Assembly (NCBI RefSeq): GCF_000767465.1 | Contig: NZ_CP009291.1 | Coordinates: 3,080,501-3,144,500, forward strand | Length of the DNA stretch: 64,000 nucleotides | DNA from: Novosphingobium pentaromativorans US6-1 | Lineage (GTDB): Bacteria > Pseudomonadota > Alphaproteobacteria > Sphingomonadales > Sphingomonadaceae | Direction: 5' to 3' | Position numbers and translations under genes: made by a program | Notes under the pieces: model-generated | The model's input: only the letters and a program-made list of their open reading frames with translations | Databases searched by the model: none | Told to the model about the DNA's origin: nothing | In this document: positions 1-8,613 of the stretch, piece by piece | Numbering within the stretch: position 1 is the stretch's first letter | Layout: each line of letters starts with the position of its first letter

Positions 1-1011
1 GGAGGCAGCGGTACGAGGTTGTGGCCGCGTAGCCGCGCTGCCAAGCCCAAGCCCTTTATCCCGCTGGTAGGCGAACAGACCCTGTTCGAAGCCACGGTCG
101 CGCGATGCCCCGCAGACGTCGGCTTCGCAGGGCCTATCGTCGTGACCGGTGCGAAGCACCTCGATCATGTCGAGGCGCAGCTGGGCGGGCGCGCCGACGC
201 CCAGGTTATCGTCGAGCCGGCGGCGCGCAACACGGCTGCCGCCATCGCGCTGGCCGCCTGCCGCCTTCCCGAAGACGCGATCATGCTGGTGTGCCCCAGC
301 GACCATTACATCGGCCGACCGCAAGTCTTTGCCGAAGCGGCATTGAAGGCGGCGGCGCTGGCCGAGGACGGCTGGCTTGTCTCCTTCGGGATCGAGGCGA
401 CTGCCCCGGAAACGGGCTTCGGCTATCTCAAGCGCGGCGAACCGATCGACGCCAGGGGCTTCAGGACGGCGCAGTTCGTCGAAAAGCCTGATCTGGAGAG
501 GGCGAAGGCTTTCCTTGCCGACGGCGGTTACGCTTGGAATGGCGGCATTTTCGCTTTCCGGGTGGGCGACTTCATGGCCGAACTGGCGGCGCATCGGCCG
601 CAGATTGCGAAGGCGGTGCGCGAATCCGTCGCCAGGGGCCGGGAAGAGGGCGCACGCTTCCATCCCGATGCCGCGACTTTCGCAGCGACGGAAAGCGATT
701 CGGTCGACTATGCGGTGATGGAAAACACCGAGCGCGCGGCCATGGTCCCTGCCGACATGGAGTGGTCGGACATCGGCAACTGGCAGGCCCTGCACGATGC
801 GCTTGAGCGCGATGGGAACGGCAACGCCATGCGCGGCTGCGAGGGCGAACTGGTCGATTGCCGCAATGTCCTGGTCGACAGCGATGGACCGCGGGTCTCG
901 GTCATCGGCCTTGAGGACGTGATCGTCGTGGTCGATGGCGACGATATCATGATCACCACCAGCGCGGGCGTGCAGAAAGTCGGCAAGCTCTCGGGTGCGG
1001 TCAACCAATAG
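1..1011 (+). CDS. manC: mannose-1-phosphate guanylyltransferase, 5'-truncated by window edge
   Basis: This enzyme makes GDP-mannose from mannose-1-phosphate and GTP in the cytoplasm, for exopolysaccharide or glycan synthesis. The frame is open from base 1 and already reads GGSGTRLWP, the nucleotide-binding signature normally about 10 residues into the protein, so only a few codons are missing to the left. The PKPFIPL segment, the VCPSDHYI loop, the FVEKPD motif and a WNGGIF segment follow in family order. The protein ends right after the catalytic domain, so there is no fused C-terminal isomerase domain as in the long AlgA-type enzymes. The next gene on the same strand is a phosphomannomutase-like phosphatase, which fits a mannose-activation pair. 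An internal TTG at 19 could be mistaken for the start, but it would remove the signature loop. Confidence 0.9.
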   Translation, partial: GGSGTRLWPRSRAAKPKPFIPLVGEQTLFEATVARCPADVGFAGPIVVTGAKHLDHVEAQLGGRADAQVIVEPAARNTAAAIALAACRLPEDAIMLVCPSDHYIGRPQVFAEAALKAAALAEDGWLVSFGIEATAPETGFGYLKRGEPIDARGFRTAQFVEKPDLERAKAFLADGGYAWNGGIFAFRVGDFMAELAAHRPQIAKAVRESVARGREEGARFHPDAATFAATESDSVDYAVMENTERAAMVPADMEWSDIGNWQALHDALERDGNGNAMRGCEGELVDCRNVLVDSDGPRVSVIGLEDVIVVVDGDDIMITTSAGVQKVGKLSGAVNQ

Positions 1012-1128
1012 TCGATACTCCCACGACGTGCTTGCGGGCACTGTTTCCCTGCGCCATGCAGATGAAATCCTGATCCGGCATGGCGCTTGTTCCCGCCCGT
1101 GCGAAGGCCGGACCATGAAAGGTTGGTA

Positions 1129-1881
1129 ATGAAGAAAATCGTGGCATTCGATCTCGACGGGACTCTGGCTCTCAGCAAGCAGCCGCTGACCGACGAGATG
1201 GCGCAGGCCATGGCGGACCTGTTGGAAGTCGCCCAGGTCGCGGTCATTTCGGGCGGCGACTGGCCGCAGTTCGACAAGCAGGTGGCCAGCCGCCTGCCCG
1301 GTCACGCCGACCTCACGCGCCTCTGGATGCTGCCGACGAGCGGGGCCAAGCTCTACGTCCATCGCGATGGCGGCTGGAATGCCGTCTATGCCGAACTCTT
1401 CAGCGACGAGCAGAAGCAGGCCATTCTCGATGCCTTCGACGCCTCGCTCGCGGCGACCGGCTTCGTGCCCGAACAGACCTGGGGGGAGCGGATCGAGGAT
1501 CGCGGAAGCCAGATCACCTTTTCCGCGCTGGGCCAGCAGGCCCCGCTTGAGGCCAAGGAAGTCTGGGATCCCGACTTCGCCAAACGCAAGGTGATCCAGG
1601 CCGACCTGATCCAGCGCCTGCCCGGCGTTTCGATCAATCTCGGCGGGGCAACATCCGTCGACGTGACCCAGCCCGGTGTCGACAAGGCCTGGGGGCTGCG
1701 GCGCCTGTCGGAGCATAGCGGCGTCGAGGAGCGCGACATCCTCTTCATCGGCGATGCCATATTCCCGGGCGGCAACGACTATCCCGCCAAGGCGATGGGG
1801 CTCGACACGATCTGCGTGCGCGATCCGGCCGATACCGCCAATGTCATTGCGGCCATCGTATCCTGCCAGAAGCTGGCCTGA
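1129..1881 (+). CDS. HAD-IIB hydrolase, phosphomannomutase-like
   Basis: A 250-residue cytoplasmic HAD-superfamily protein. FDLDGTL near residue 6 is HAD motif I with the nucleophile Asp. VISGGD is motif II, and FIGDAIFPGGND near the end is motif IV with its acidic pair. The cap region contains GSQITFSALGQ, which resembles eukaryotic-type phosphomannomutases and HAD-IIB phosphatases. The ATG at 1129 is chosen because FDLDGTL then lies at the usual distance from the N-terminus; an upstream in-frame start at 1087 would add 14 unrelated residues. Its position next to a GDP-mannose-forming enzyme suggests mannose-6-phosphate to mannose-1-phosphate conversion. Whether it is a mutase or a simple phosphatase cannot be told from the sequence. 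Confidence 0.75.
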   Translation: MKKIVAFDLDGTLALSKQPLTDEMAQAMADLLEVAQVAVISGGDWPQFDKQVASRLPGHADLTRLWMLPTSGAKLYVHRDGGWNAVYAELFSDEQKQAILDAFDASLAATGFVPEQTWGERIEDRGSQITFSALGQQAPLEAKEVWDPDFAKRKVIQADLIQRLPGVSINLGGATSVDVTQPGVDKAWGLRRLSEHSGVEERDILFIGDAIFPGGNDYPAKAMGLDTICVRDPADTANVIAAIVSCQKLA

Positions 1882-1938
1882 CTGCGCTGGAGGCAGTGAT
1901 CGGTCGATGGCGGCTCCGGCCGTGAACGCGGGGGCCCG

Positions 1939-2496
1939 ATGCCGGCTTTTTACCTGACATTCATCGGCGTACTTCTCGCGGGGTTCGGTGCGCGCGATCA
2001 GGTTACGATCGCCGGACTCACGGGGCGGCAGGGGCAGCGTCCGGGCGTGTTGCTGGTCGCCTTGGCTTGCACCGGCCTGACTTCGGCATTGGCGGCATGG
2101 GCTGCTTTGAAGATGCTACCGGTCCTGCCGCCGCCGGCGCGCGGGATCTTCGCTGCAATAGCGATTGGTTTGGCGGGTCTGGAGTCGATGATCCTTGCGC
2201 CGCGCCGCAATCCGAAGGAGCCGACCAATTCGCTCGGTGCGCTTGGCCTCGTGCTGGCCGCCGCGCAAGTGACCGACGCTGTCCGGTTTCTGATATTCGG
2301 CCTTGCAGTGGGTTTGGGCGCGCCTCTGGCGGCAGGTGCTGGCGGGCTGCTGGGCGGCCTGTTGCTGTCCACCTTTGCCTGGGCTGTCCCCGGTTTCCTG
2401 GACCGGTCGTGGACGAGGTGTGGCCGCCGCATCGTCGGAGCTGTTCTTGTGCTGGTCGCCCTGGTGATCTTCCTGCGGGAATTCGGGCTATTGTGA
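1939..2496 (+). CDS. small polytopic membrane protein, GDT1/UPF0016-like with degenerate motifs
   Basis: A 185-residue, very hydrophobic protein with about six predicted membrane spans in two similar halves. Each half begins like the TMEM165/GDT1 cation-exchanger repeat, but the ExGDKT signature is degraded: GARDQVTIAGL in the first half and QVTDAVRFLIFGLA in the second. The length matches bacterial GDT1 proteins (about 190 residues). The family exports Mn2+ or Ca2+. With the acidic residues mostly gone, transport by the same mechanism is doubtful. The family assignment is by eye and only moderate. It lies downstream of the HAD gene on the same strand with a 57-base gap. Confidence 0.5.
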   Translation: MPAFYLTFIGVLLAGFGARDQVTIAGLTGRQGQRPGVLLVALACTGLTSALAAWAALKMLPVLPPPARGIFAAIAIGLAGLESMILAPRRNPKEPTNSLGALGLVLAAAQVTDAVRFLIFGLAVGLGAPLAAGAGGLLGGLLLSTFAWAVPGFLDRSWTRCGRRIVGAVLVLVALVIFLREFGLL

Positions 2497-2579
2497 TCGG
2501 AATATTCGATTGAACCAAGTCTTTTAATGTGCGTTTTGGATTATAGATTTGGTTCGATATCACAGCACGAGGGATAACC

Positions 2580-3038
2580 ATGACTTCCAAGGACAACGTA
2601 CAGGCCGCGCTCATCGACAGTCTCAACGGGCTTCTGGCGGACACTTTCGCGCTCTATGTGAAGACCAAGAACTTTCACTGGCATGTGAAGGGCCCCCAGT
2701 TCCGCGATCTGCACCTGCTGTTCGATGAACATGCGACGGAAATCTTCGCACTCACCGATCTCGTAGCCGAACGGGTGCGCAAGCAGGGCGGCAAGACCCT
2801 GACGAGCCCCGATGCGATCTCTGCCAAGACCCGCATCAAGCCGCAGGATTCGACCGATCTCGATGCGATGGCGATGGTCAGGGAATTGCGTGACGACAAT
2901 CTCGCCTATGTCGAGCGGCTGCGTGAAGTGAAGGCCGCAGCTGGCGAAGCGGGCGACAATGCCACGGACGGCATCGTCGACGACTGGACCGACCAGGCCG
3001 AGCAGCGCGCCTGGTTCCTGCGCGAAATTCTTGCCTGA
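2580..3038 (+). CDS. dps: Dps-family DNA-protecting ferritin-like protein
   Basis: A 152-residue ferritin-fold protein that forms dodecamers, oxidises Fe2+ with peroxide and shields DNA in stress. The family signature is clear: NFHWHVKGPQF near residue 30, then LHLLFDEHATEIFALTDLVAERV, which carries the inter-subunit ferroxidase His, Asp and Glu ligands. The N-terminus has only one Lys (MTSKDN), less basic than E. coli Dps, so DNA binding may be weak. The ATG at 2580 follows an AGGGATAACC leader. The 83-base upstream gap is AT-rich (about 2515-2570) and probably holds its own promoter, as expected of a stress gene. It is probably monocistronic. Confidence 0.93.
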   Translation: MTSKDNVQAALIDSLNGLLADTFALYVKTKNFHWHVKGPQFRDLHLLFDEHATEIFALTDLVAERVRKQGGKTLTSPDAISAKTRIKPQDSTDLDAMAMVRELRDDNLAYVERLREVKAAAGEAGDNATDGIVDDWTDQAEQRAWFLREILA

Positions 3039-3156
3039 CCCAGGGCTGGGGGGGGGCGGCGGCGAGGTTCTCCGCCCGCCAGCCGTGCCCTCCAGGCAGG
3101 GCAAAAGGCCCTTCAACCCCCACGACAAATTGATCGCGCGCTGCTAGAGCGCGTCC

Positions 3157-3777
3157 ATGCCCAAGATCCAGATTATCGAGAACGCCGACGACAAGGCGAT
3201 TGCCGAATGGTTCGCGCAGCGCCTGCGGGCGGCCCTGTCGCTTACCTCCGACGAAATCGCCGTCACCGTGCCGGGCGGATCGACGCCGTTTCCGATCTTC
3301 GACCTGCTGGCGAAGATGAACCTTCCCTGGCACCGCATCGCCGTGTGGCCCGGTGACGACCGTATCGTCGAAGAGGAACATCCCGCTTCGAACGTCGGCA
3401 AGATCCGTGCCCGCCTCGAACCGGTCGGGGCGCAGATCGTGCCGTTGACCGAGGACGCACAGCCCCCGCATTTCGCGGTTGCCTGGCTGGGCATGGGCGG
3501 CGATGGGCATGTTGCCTCGCTCTTTCCGAACACCGATCCTAAGGTCAACGATCGCCATGCCGTGCGGCGCCTTACGCCCGATCCGCTCCCGCCCGAAGCG
3601 CCGTTCGATCGCGTGAGCCTGACGATACCCTCGCTGCTCGACAGCGACGAGATCATGTTCGTCATCCGCGGCGCCGAAAAGCGCGCGGTCCTCGACGGCG
3701 CGATTCGGGGCGAGCACGATCTTCCGGTCGCCCGCCTGCTTGGCGCTGCCCGCCACAAGGTGACCTGCTTTTGCTGA
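3157..3777 (+). CDS. pgl: 6-phosphogluconolactonase
   Basis: This enzyme hydrolyses 6-phosphogluconolactone in the oxidative pentose phosphate or Entner-Doudoroff route. The 206-residue protein has the SugarP-isomerase-like fold: VTVPGGSTPFPIFDLLA near residue 37, WPGDDRIVEEEHPASNVG near residue 65, and LGMGGDGHVASLFPN near residue 110, which are the three conserved phosphosugar loops. It is slightly shorter than the usual 220-260 residues. The 118-base leader contains a G-rich run and a small GC hairpin just upstream of the start. The stop overlaps the TTG start of the following Nudix gene, suggesting coupled translation. Confidence 0.9.
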   Translation: MPKIQIIENADDKAIAEWFAQRLRAALSLTSDEIAVTVPGGSTPFPIFDLLAKMNLPWHRIAVWPGDDRIVEEEHPASNVGKIRARLEPVGAQIVPLTEDAQPPHFAVAWLGMGGDGHVASLFPNTDPKVNDRHAVRRLTPDPLPPEAPFDRVSLTIPSLLDSDEIMFVIRGAEKRAVLDGAIRGEHDLPVARLLGAARHKVTCFC

Positions 3778-4274
3778 CGGGCTTGCCAGCGCCGTTGCAT
3801 CGCGGGCTATACCGTATCGCGCATCGAGTGCGGCGCATGCTGTGGACTCTTCGCCGACCGACGGTCGAGGGAGTTCGGGTCCTGGCATTCAATGCCCAGG
3901 GCCATTTGCTGATGCAGCGGCATTCCTATGGTTCGGACGACTGGATGTTCCCCGGCGGCGGAATGGACAAGGGTGAGCATCCTCTTGCCGCGTCCGAACG
4001 CGAGCTTCGCGAGGAGACCGGCTGCAAACTCACCGGTGCGCGGGAGATCCAGACGGTTGTCGAGGACTTGTTCGGCGCCACGAACATCGTCCATGTCGTG
4101 ATCGGGCGAACGGACAGCACTCCGGAGCCCGACGGGCGCGAGGTCATCGAAGCGGATTTCTTCCCCCTGGATGCCTTGCCGGAACCCATGACGGAAGATC
4201 TGCGGCAAGGCCTGCAGCTCTGGATGGAAACGGACAGGCGCGCATCCGGTGCCGGGATGCCTGCTTCCAAGTAA
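3771..4274 (+). CDS. Nudix hydrolase
   Basis: A 167-residue Nudix-fold pyrophosphatase of unknown substrate. The Nudix box is complete: GGMDKGE, seven residues, then RELREETG, giving the Gx5Ex7REUxEExGU pattern near residues 63-85. The frame overlaps the pgl stop by 7 bases if the TTG at 3771 is used; the alternative is an ATG at 3837, 22 codons in, which would still leave the whole fold intact. The TTG is preferred because it gives a coupled start. The substrate cannot be inferred. A role in clearing damaged or excess nucleotides is only a family-level guess. Confidence 0.8.
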   Translation: MLTGLPAPLHRGLYRIAHRVRRMLWTLRRPTVEGVRVLAFNAQGHLLMQRHSYGSDDWMFPGGGMDKGEHPLAASERELREETGCKLTGAREIQTVVEDLFGATNIVHVVIGRTDSTPEPDGREVIEADFFPLDALPEPMTEDLRQGLQLWMETDRRASGAGMPASK

Positions 4275-4284
4275 GTCCAGGGAC

Positions 4285-4303
4285 GGTCCGGCGCGTGCGG
4301 ACC
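4285..4303. terminator. GC-rich hairpin between convergent genes
   Basis: A perfect 6-bp stem (GGTCCG with CGGACC, 7-base loop) lies in the 41-base gap between the convergent Nudix and dinB genes. There is no T-run, so it may be a weak bidirectional terminator or only a stem-loop. Confidence 0.4.
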
Positions 4304-4315
4304 GGTCACGGAAAT

Positions 4316-5440
4316 TCAAAGAAACGACAGCTGACCGTCCTTCGTTTCCTTCGCGACGGCTTCTTCGCGTTCGAGGGCGGACAAGGTCAGGCCCATCAGC
4401 CGGATCGGCTGGGGCAGGGGCATGAGGTCATCCAGCAGGGCGTGGCCGATCTGTCCGAATTCCTCCTTTCCGGTCACGAAATGGGGAAGGGACCGGGCGC
4501 GGGTGATCGTTCGGAAGTCGGCGTAGCGCAGCTTCAGGGTGACCGTGCGCCCGCGCGCTTCGGCGCGTTCGATGCGGTCCCAGACGATGTCGATGATCGA
4601 ATCCATCGTTTCGCGCAGCGCGTCTGCCCGGGCGATGTCCTCGAAGAAAGTCCTCTCGCCGCCCACCGACTTGCGGGGGCGGTTGGCGCGGACCTGCCGC
4701 AGGTCGACCCCGCGAGCGGCGCGGTAGAGGTATTCGGCAAAGCTGCCGAAATGCTGGCGCAGGAAGTGGATGTCCCTGTCGCGCAGGTCCGCACCGGTTT
4801 CGATGCCCAGCCGCGCCATCTTTTCGGCACCGCGGGGCCCCACGCCGTGAAAGCGACGCACCGGTAGCCCCGCCACGAAAGCGGCGCCTTCTCCTGGGCG
4901 GATCACGCAAAGCCCGTCGGGCTTGTTCTGGTCGCTGGCCAGCTTGGCGAGGAACTTGTTGTAAGAGACCCCGGCGCTGGCGGTCAGCCCGGTTTCGGTT
5001 CTGATCCGGCGGCGGATCTCCTCGGCGATGCGGGTGGCCGATCCGATGCCTTTGAGATCGGCGGTAACGTCGAGGTAGGCCTCGTCCAGCGAAAGCGGTT
5101 CGACATGCGGCGTGTACTCATGGAAAATCGCCCGAATCTGCTGGCTCACCTCGCGATAGACCTCGAAACGAGGCTTGCGGAAGATCAGGCCGGGGCATTG
5201 CCTTGCAGCGCGCGCGGAAGGCATGGCAGAGCGCACACCGAACTTGCGCGCTTCATAGCTGGCGGCCGCCACCACGCCGCGTCCGGAAGAGCCGCCAACG
5301 GCCACCGGCTTCCCGCGCAGTTCGGGATCGTCGCGCTGTTCGACGCTGGCAAAGAAGGCATCCATGTCGACATGGATGATCTTGCGAAGCCCATCGGCTT
5401 CCTCTTCGCCGTCTCCCGATTCTCCATCCCGCGATGACAT
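4316..5440 (-). CDS. dinB: DNA polymerase IV (Y-family translesion polymerase)
   Basis: A 374-residue error-prone polymerase that copies past lesions. The palm motif HVDMDAFFASVEQ at residues 23-35 carries the first catalytic Asp. SLDEAYLDVT near residue 116 supplies the second metal-binding Asp-Glu pair. The helix-hairpin-helix thumb (FHGVGPRGAEKMARLG) and the little-finger domain follow. The C-terminus ends DGQLSFL, very like the QLxLF beta-clamp-binding peptide. The ATG at 5440 is chosen: longer readings to 5521 add a low-complexity leader and run into the divergent MFS start. An acidic Gly/Glu-rich tail precedes the palm. It is divergent from the Bcr/CflA gene with an 80-base shared promoter gap. 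No SOS box was recognised there. Confidence 0.93.
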   Translation of the reverse strand: MSSRDGESGDGEEEADGLRKIIHVDMDAFFASVEQRDDPELRGKPVAVGGSSGRGVVAAASYEARKFGVRSAMPSARAARQCPGLIFRKPRFEVYREVSQQIRAIFHEYTPHVEPLSLDEAYLDVTADLKGIGSATRIAEEIRRRIRTETGLTASAGVSYNKFLAKLASDQNKPDGLCVIRPGEGAAFVAGLPVRRFHGVGPRGAEKMARLGIETGADLRDRDIHFLRQHFGSFAEYLYRAARGVDLRQVRANRPRKSVGGERTFFEDIARADALRETMDSIIDIVWDRIERAEARGRTVTLKLRYADFRTITRARSLPHFVTGKEEFGQIGHALLDDLMPLPQPIRLMGLTLSALEREEAVAKETKDGQLSFL

Positions 5441-5520
5441 GGTCTTGGATATAGGGCCGATGACCGGCAAGATGCCATCGCCTGTTCGAATTTGCTGGCA
5501 AGGAGAAAATTCTTGCTGCA

Positions 5521-6807
5521 ATGCGCAATCCTATGCCTACCCCCCGGACAAAGAAGGCCGCAAGTACAAGTTCCGGCGTGGAGTTTGTAGTCCTGCTCGC
5601 CTCGTTCCAGGCCCTGCAGGCGCTGGCGATTGACGTCATGCTGCCGGCGCTCGGCGCGATTTCTTCCGAACTCAAGCTGACCGACCCCAACGATCGTCAG
5701 CTTGTCGTCGGCGTGTTCCTGATCTGCAGCGGGCTGGGGTCGCTGATTCCCGGCTCGATGGCCGACCGTTTCGGTCGCAAGCCGGTGCTCGCTTTCGCGC
5801 TGTGTTCCTATGTGCTGGCGTCACTGGCATGCGCGGTGGCCTCGGATTTCACCTTGCTGCTGGCAGCGCGCGGCATGCTGGGTCTCTTGAGCGCGGCACT
5901 GATGGTCATGCCGATGACGATCATCCGCGATCGCTTTGAAGGCGACCAGATGGCGCGCATGCAGTCGCTGGTGGCAATGACATTCATGGTCATTCCGATG
6001 ATCGCGCCGATGCTGGGCCAGACGGTCATGCTGTTCGCCGGATGGCGCTGGATCTTCGGTATCATGGCAGTGCTGGGCGCCGCTGTGCTGGTCTGGATGG
6101 TCTTGCGCCTGCCCGAGACGCTTGACCCGGATCACCGCCAGGAAATCCGCCCCATCGTCATCGTGCGCAACATGGGCTCGGCGCTGATCGTGCGCGAATC
6201 GATCGGTTATGTCGTGGGCATGGCGCTCGTGCAGTCGGCGCTCTACGGATACATCAACAGTGCACAGCAGCTGGTGGGAGAGCACTTCGGGGCAGGGCTG
6301 ATGTTCCCGATGATCTTCGGCGGTATGGCGTTGGTCATGGCAGTGGCCAACTTCGCCAATTCGCGGATCGTCGAACGCTACGGTGCGCGGCGTGTCTCAC
6401 AGTCAGCGCTGATCGCCTACATCGTCGCTGCAGCCGTCCATCTGGGCATAGCGATGAGCGGTGCGGACACGCTGTGGGTCTTCGTGCCGCTGATGACCTT
6501 CAGCATCTGCATGATGTCCTTCATCGGCGCCAATTTTCAGTCAATCAGCCTGCAGCCTTTCGCGCGAACGGCCGGGGCCGCCTCCTCGATCATGTCCTTC
6601 ATCCGCCTGCTGGTCGGCGCGACGCTGGGCGCCATGATCGGGCAGGCCTACGATGGGACCGCGAGGCCGATCTTTGCCTCGATGCTGGTGGCCGGCATCG
6701 TGTCCTTAGGCGCCGTGCTCTATTCCGAGCGCGGGCAGCTGTTCCGCAGGCTGAATTATCCGCCCGGTTACTATCCGCCTGGCAAACGGCCTGAGAACGC
6801 GCCCTGA
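5521..6807 (+). CDS. Bcr/CflA-family drug-resistance MFS transporter
   Basis: A 428-residue inner-membrane proton antiporter with 12 predicted spans. The first helix reads LQALAIDVMLPALG, carrying the acidic residue typical of DHA1 multidrug exporters. The loop 2-3 signature ADRFGRKPVL is intact, and the N- and C-domain halves are of normal length. Bcr/CflA members export bicyclomycin, sulfonamides or other drugs; the substrate here is unknown. The start could be 5521 or the ATG at 5533, and both precede a short basic leader. The Pro/Tyr-rich tail (YPPGYYPPGKRP) is unusual but cytoplasmic. It is divergent from dinB. Confidence 0.88.
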   Translation: MRNPMPTPRTKKAASTSSGVEFVVLLASFQALQALAIDVMLPALGAISSELKLTDPNDRQLVVGVFLICSGLGSLIPGSMADRFGRKPVLAFALCSYVLASLACAVASDFTLLLAARGMLGLLSAALMVMPMTIIRDRFEGDQMARMQSLVAMTFMVIPMIAPMLGQTVMLFAGWRWIFGIMAVLGAAVLVWMVLRLPETLDPDHRQEIRPIVIVRNMGSALIVRESIGYVVGMALVQSALYGYINSAQQLVGEHFGAGLMFPMIFGGMALVMAVANFANSRIVERYGARRVSQSALIAYIVAAAVHLGIAMSGADTLWVFVPLMTFSICMMSFIGANFQSISLQPFARTAGAASSIMSFIRLLVGATLGAMIGQAYDGTARPIFASMLVAGIVSLGAVLYSERGQLFRRLNYPPGYYPPGKRPENAP

Positions 6808-6892
6808 ACTGAGCCTTTGCAGGTCACCGCATGAGAGGAGCACTCGATAGCAACACGGTTGCTGGAGTGGTTTCGAGCAGGCAGGTTGATCC

Positions 6893-6909
6893 GGCAATTG
6901 CGAATTGCC
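6893..6909. other. perfect short palindrome in convergent gap
   Basis: GGCAATT, three bases, AATTGCC: a 7-bp perfect stem in the 232-base gap between the Bcr/CflA gene and crtB, which converge. It may act as a weak transcription stop for either strand. No other feature is visible in this gap. Confidence 0.3.
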
Positions 6910-7039
6910 CCTTTGCAAATCGCGCTGCGGCCCTTCGGGTTCGTCCCCGGACAATCCCCTCCGCACCATGTGGCGAGACGGGGCGCCGGGACGTCAGGGT
7001 TGACGCCAATACTATCCGATACCTGCCGGTTCGACGCTT

Positions 7040-7993
7040 CTAGCTTCGTGCCAGTGCGGCCAGTTCCCTGCGCGAAAGTGCAGGGTTCGCGGCCGGGGCG
7101 GGCGCAGAGCGCGCCTCGCCGAAAGCCTTGAGCAGCATCCCCAGCTTTTCCGGTCGCGTGGTGGTGACCCGGTGGTCCCATGCATGTGCGCCCAGTGCCT
7201 CCACCTTGCGCGCGATACCGCCGTAGATGTTCGCTGCGGACAGCACCGCCCAGCGCTGGCGAAAGGCGAGGCGGGCCGCGCCGACGCGCGCCGATGCCTC
7301 GTAGCCGCGGGCCAGCTCGCAGGCGCGAGCCACCATCGGCACGAGGGCATGGCGGTAATGCGGCTTGGTGACTTCGCCGGGCGGAATGTCCGCTTCGGCG
7401 AGCCATTCGACCGGCAGGTAGCAGCGCCCGGCGGCATCGTCTTCCCAGACATCTCGCACGATATTGGCCAGCTGAAAGGCTATCCCCAGGTCGCAGGCCC
7501 GGTCCAACGTGTCGTCGTCATCGGGAGAAACGCCCATGACGGCGGCCATCAGCACGCCGACGGCGCCCGCGACGTGATAGCAGTAGCGCAGCATGTCCGC
7601 CTCGCTGCGGGGCCGCCATTCGGCCGCGTCGAGCGCGAACCCGGCAATGACGTCCTCGATCATCGCGCGGGTGAGGGGCACCTCGCGCAGGAGCTGGGCC
7701 AGCGCGTCGAACGCCATGTTGCCGGTCTCTTCGCCGGCGATGGCCAGTTCCGTCAGGGTCCGGATCGTCGCCAGCCGCGCCTCGGGATCGAGCCGGGAGG
7801 CACCGGGGACGCTTGCGTAACCGTGGTCCTGGTTGTCGGCGATGTCGTCGCAGGCGCGGCACCAGGCGTAGAGCAGCCAAACGCGTTCGCGCGTGGAGCG
7901 ATCGAACAGGCGACTGGCCGCCGCAAAGCTCTTCGAGCCCTTGCGGATCGACTGGCGCGCCGCCGCGACGAGTTCGCTGCGTGTCGCGGTCAT
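7040..7993 (-). CDS. crtB: phytoene synthase
   Basis: This enzyme condenses two geranylgeranyl diphosphates into phytoene, the first committed carotenoid step. The 317-residue all-alpha prenyl-synthase protein carries both Mg2+-binding Asp motifs: CDDIAD near residue 49 and RDVWEDD near residue 180, the latter after the conserved GIAFQLANI helix. The YCYHVAGAVG segment is typical of squalene/phytoene synthases. It is the last gene of the minus-strand carotenoid operon, 37 bases after the LOG-family gene. The C-terminus is Ala-rich and poorly conserved. Confidence 0.93.
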   Translation of the reverse strand: MTATRSELVAAARQSIRKGSKSFAAASRLFDRSTRERVWLLYAWCRACDDIADNQDHGYASVPGASRLDPEARLATIRTLTELAIAGEETGNMAFDALAQLLREVPLTRAMIEDVIAGFALDAAEWRPRSEADMLRYCYHVAGAVGVLMAAVMGVSPDDDDTLDRACDLGIAFQLANIVRDVWEDDAAGRCYLPVEWLAEADIPPGEVTKPHYRHALVPMVARACELARGYEASARVGAARLAFRQRWAVLSAANIYGGIARKVEALGAHAWDHRVTTTRPEKLGMLLKAFGEARSAPAPAANPALSRRELAALARS

Positions 7994-8030
7994 GCCGGGA
8001 TTGCGGGGCCGTTTTCAGTCGGATCGAGGG

Positions 8031-8612
8031 TCACAGCGTGTCCGGGTTCATCTTGGTGATCGGCGTGATCGGTTCGTGCGCGTGCATGCGTTCGAGCAGC
8101 AGGTCCAGTTCGCTTTCGGCCATGATGATGCCCTGGTGGGCGGGCCGCACGAAGCCGACTTCGGCCATGTGGCGATTGAAGGCGAGCAACCCGTCATAGA
8201 AGTCGAAGGCGTTGAGCACGCCCACCGGCTTGCTGTGATAGCCAAGCTGTGCCCAGCTTACCGCTTCCCACAATTCGTCCATCGTGCCCACGCCGCCGGG
8301 CAGGATCAGGAAGCCGTCGGAAAGACGGGTGAAGGCGGCCTTGCGTTCATGCATCGTGGCGACCACCTGCAGCTCGGTGCAGTCGTAGTTCGCGACTTCG
8401 CCGCTGACGAGCGCCTCGGGGATGACGCCGATGACTTCGCCGCCTGCAGCCAGCGCCGAGGAGGCGATTGCGCCCATCAGGCCAAGCCGGCCGCCGCCAT
8501 AGACGACGCCGATGCCGCGGCGGGCGAGTTCCGCGCCGACGCTGTGGGCTAGCGCAAGATAGCGCGGATCGGACGGGGAAGCGGAGCCGCAGTAAACGGC
8601 AAGGCGTTTCAT
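8031..8612 (-). CDS. LOG-family (TIGR00730) Rossmann protein, putative nucleoside-5'-monophosphate phosphoribohydrolase
   Basis: A 193-residue protein of the lysine-decarboxylase-like or LOG family. The signature PGGVGTMDELWEA near residue 100 and the N-terminal YCGSAS plus YGGGRLGLMGA loops are intact, with the Arg and Glu used for AMP or cytokinin-nucleotide hydrolysis (MHERKAAF and GTMDE). Characterised members release ribose-5-phosphate from nucleoside monophosphates; the substrate here is unknown. It starts one base after the stop of the DUF1851 gene, so it is translated as part of the crt operon, between crtI and crtB, which is not an obvious place for such an enzyme. Confidence 0.88.
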   Translation of the reverse strand: MKRLAVYCGSASPSDPRYLALAHSVGAELARRGIGVVYGGGRLGLMGAIASSALAAGGEVIGVIPEALVSGEVANYDCTELQVVATMHERKAAFTRLSDGFLILPGGVGTMDELWEAVSWAQLGYHSKPVGVLNAFDFYDGLLAFNRHMAEVGFVRPAHQGIIMAESELDLLLERMHAHEPITPITKMNPDTL

Positions 8613-8613
8613 G

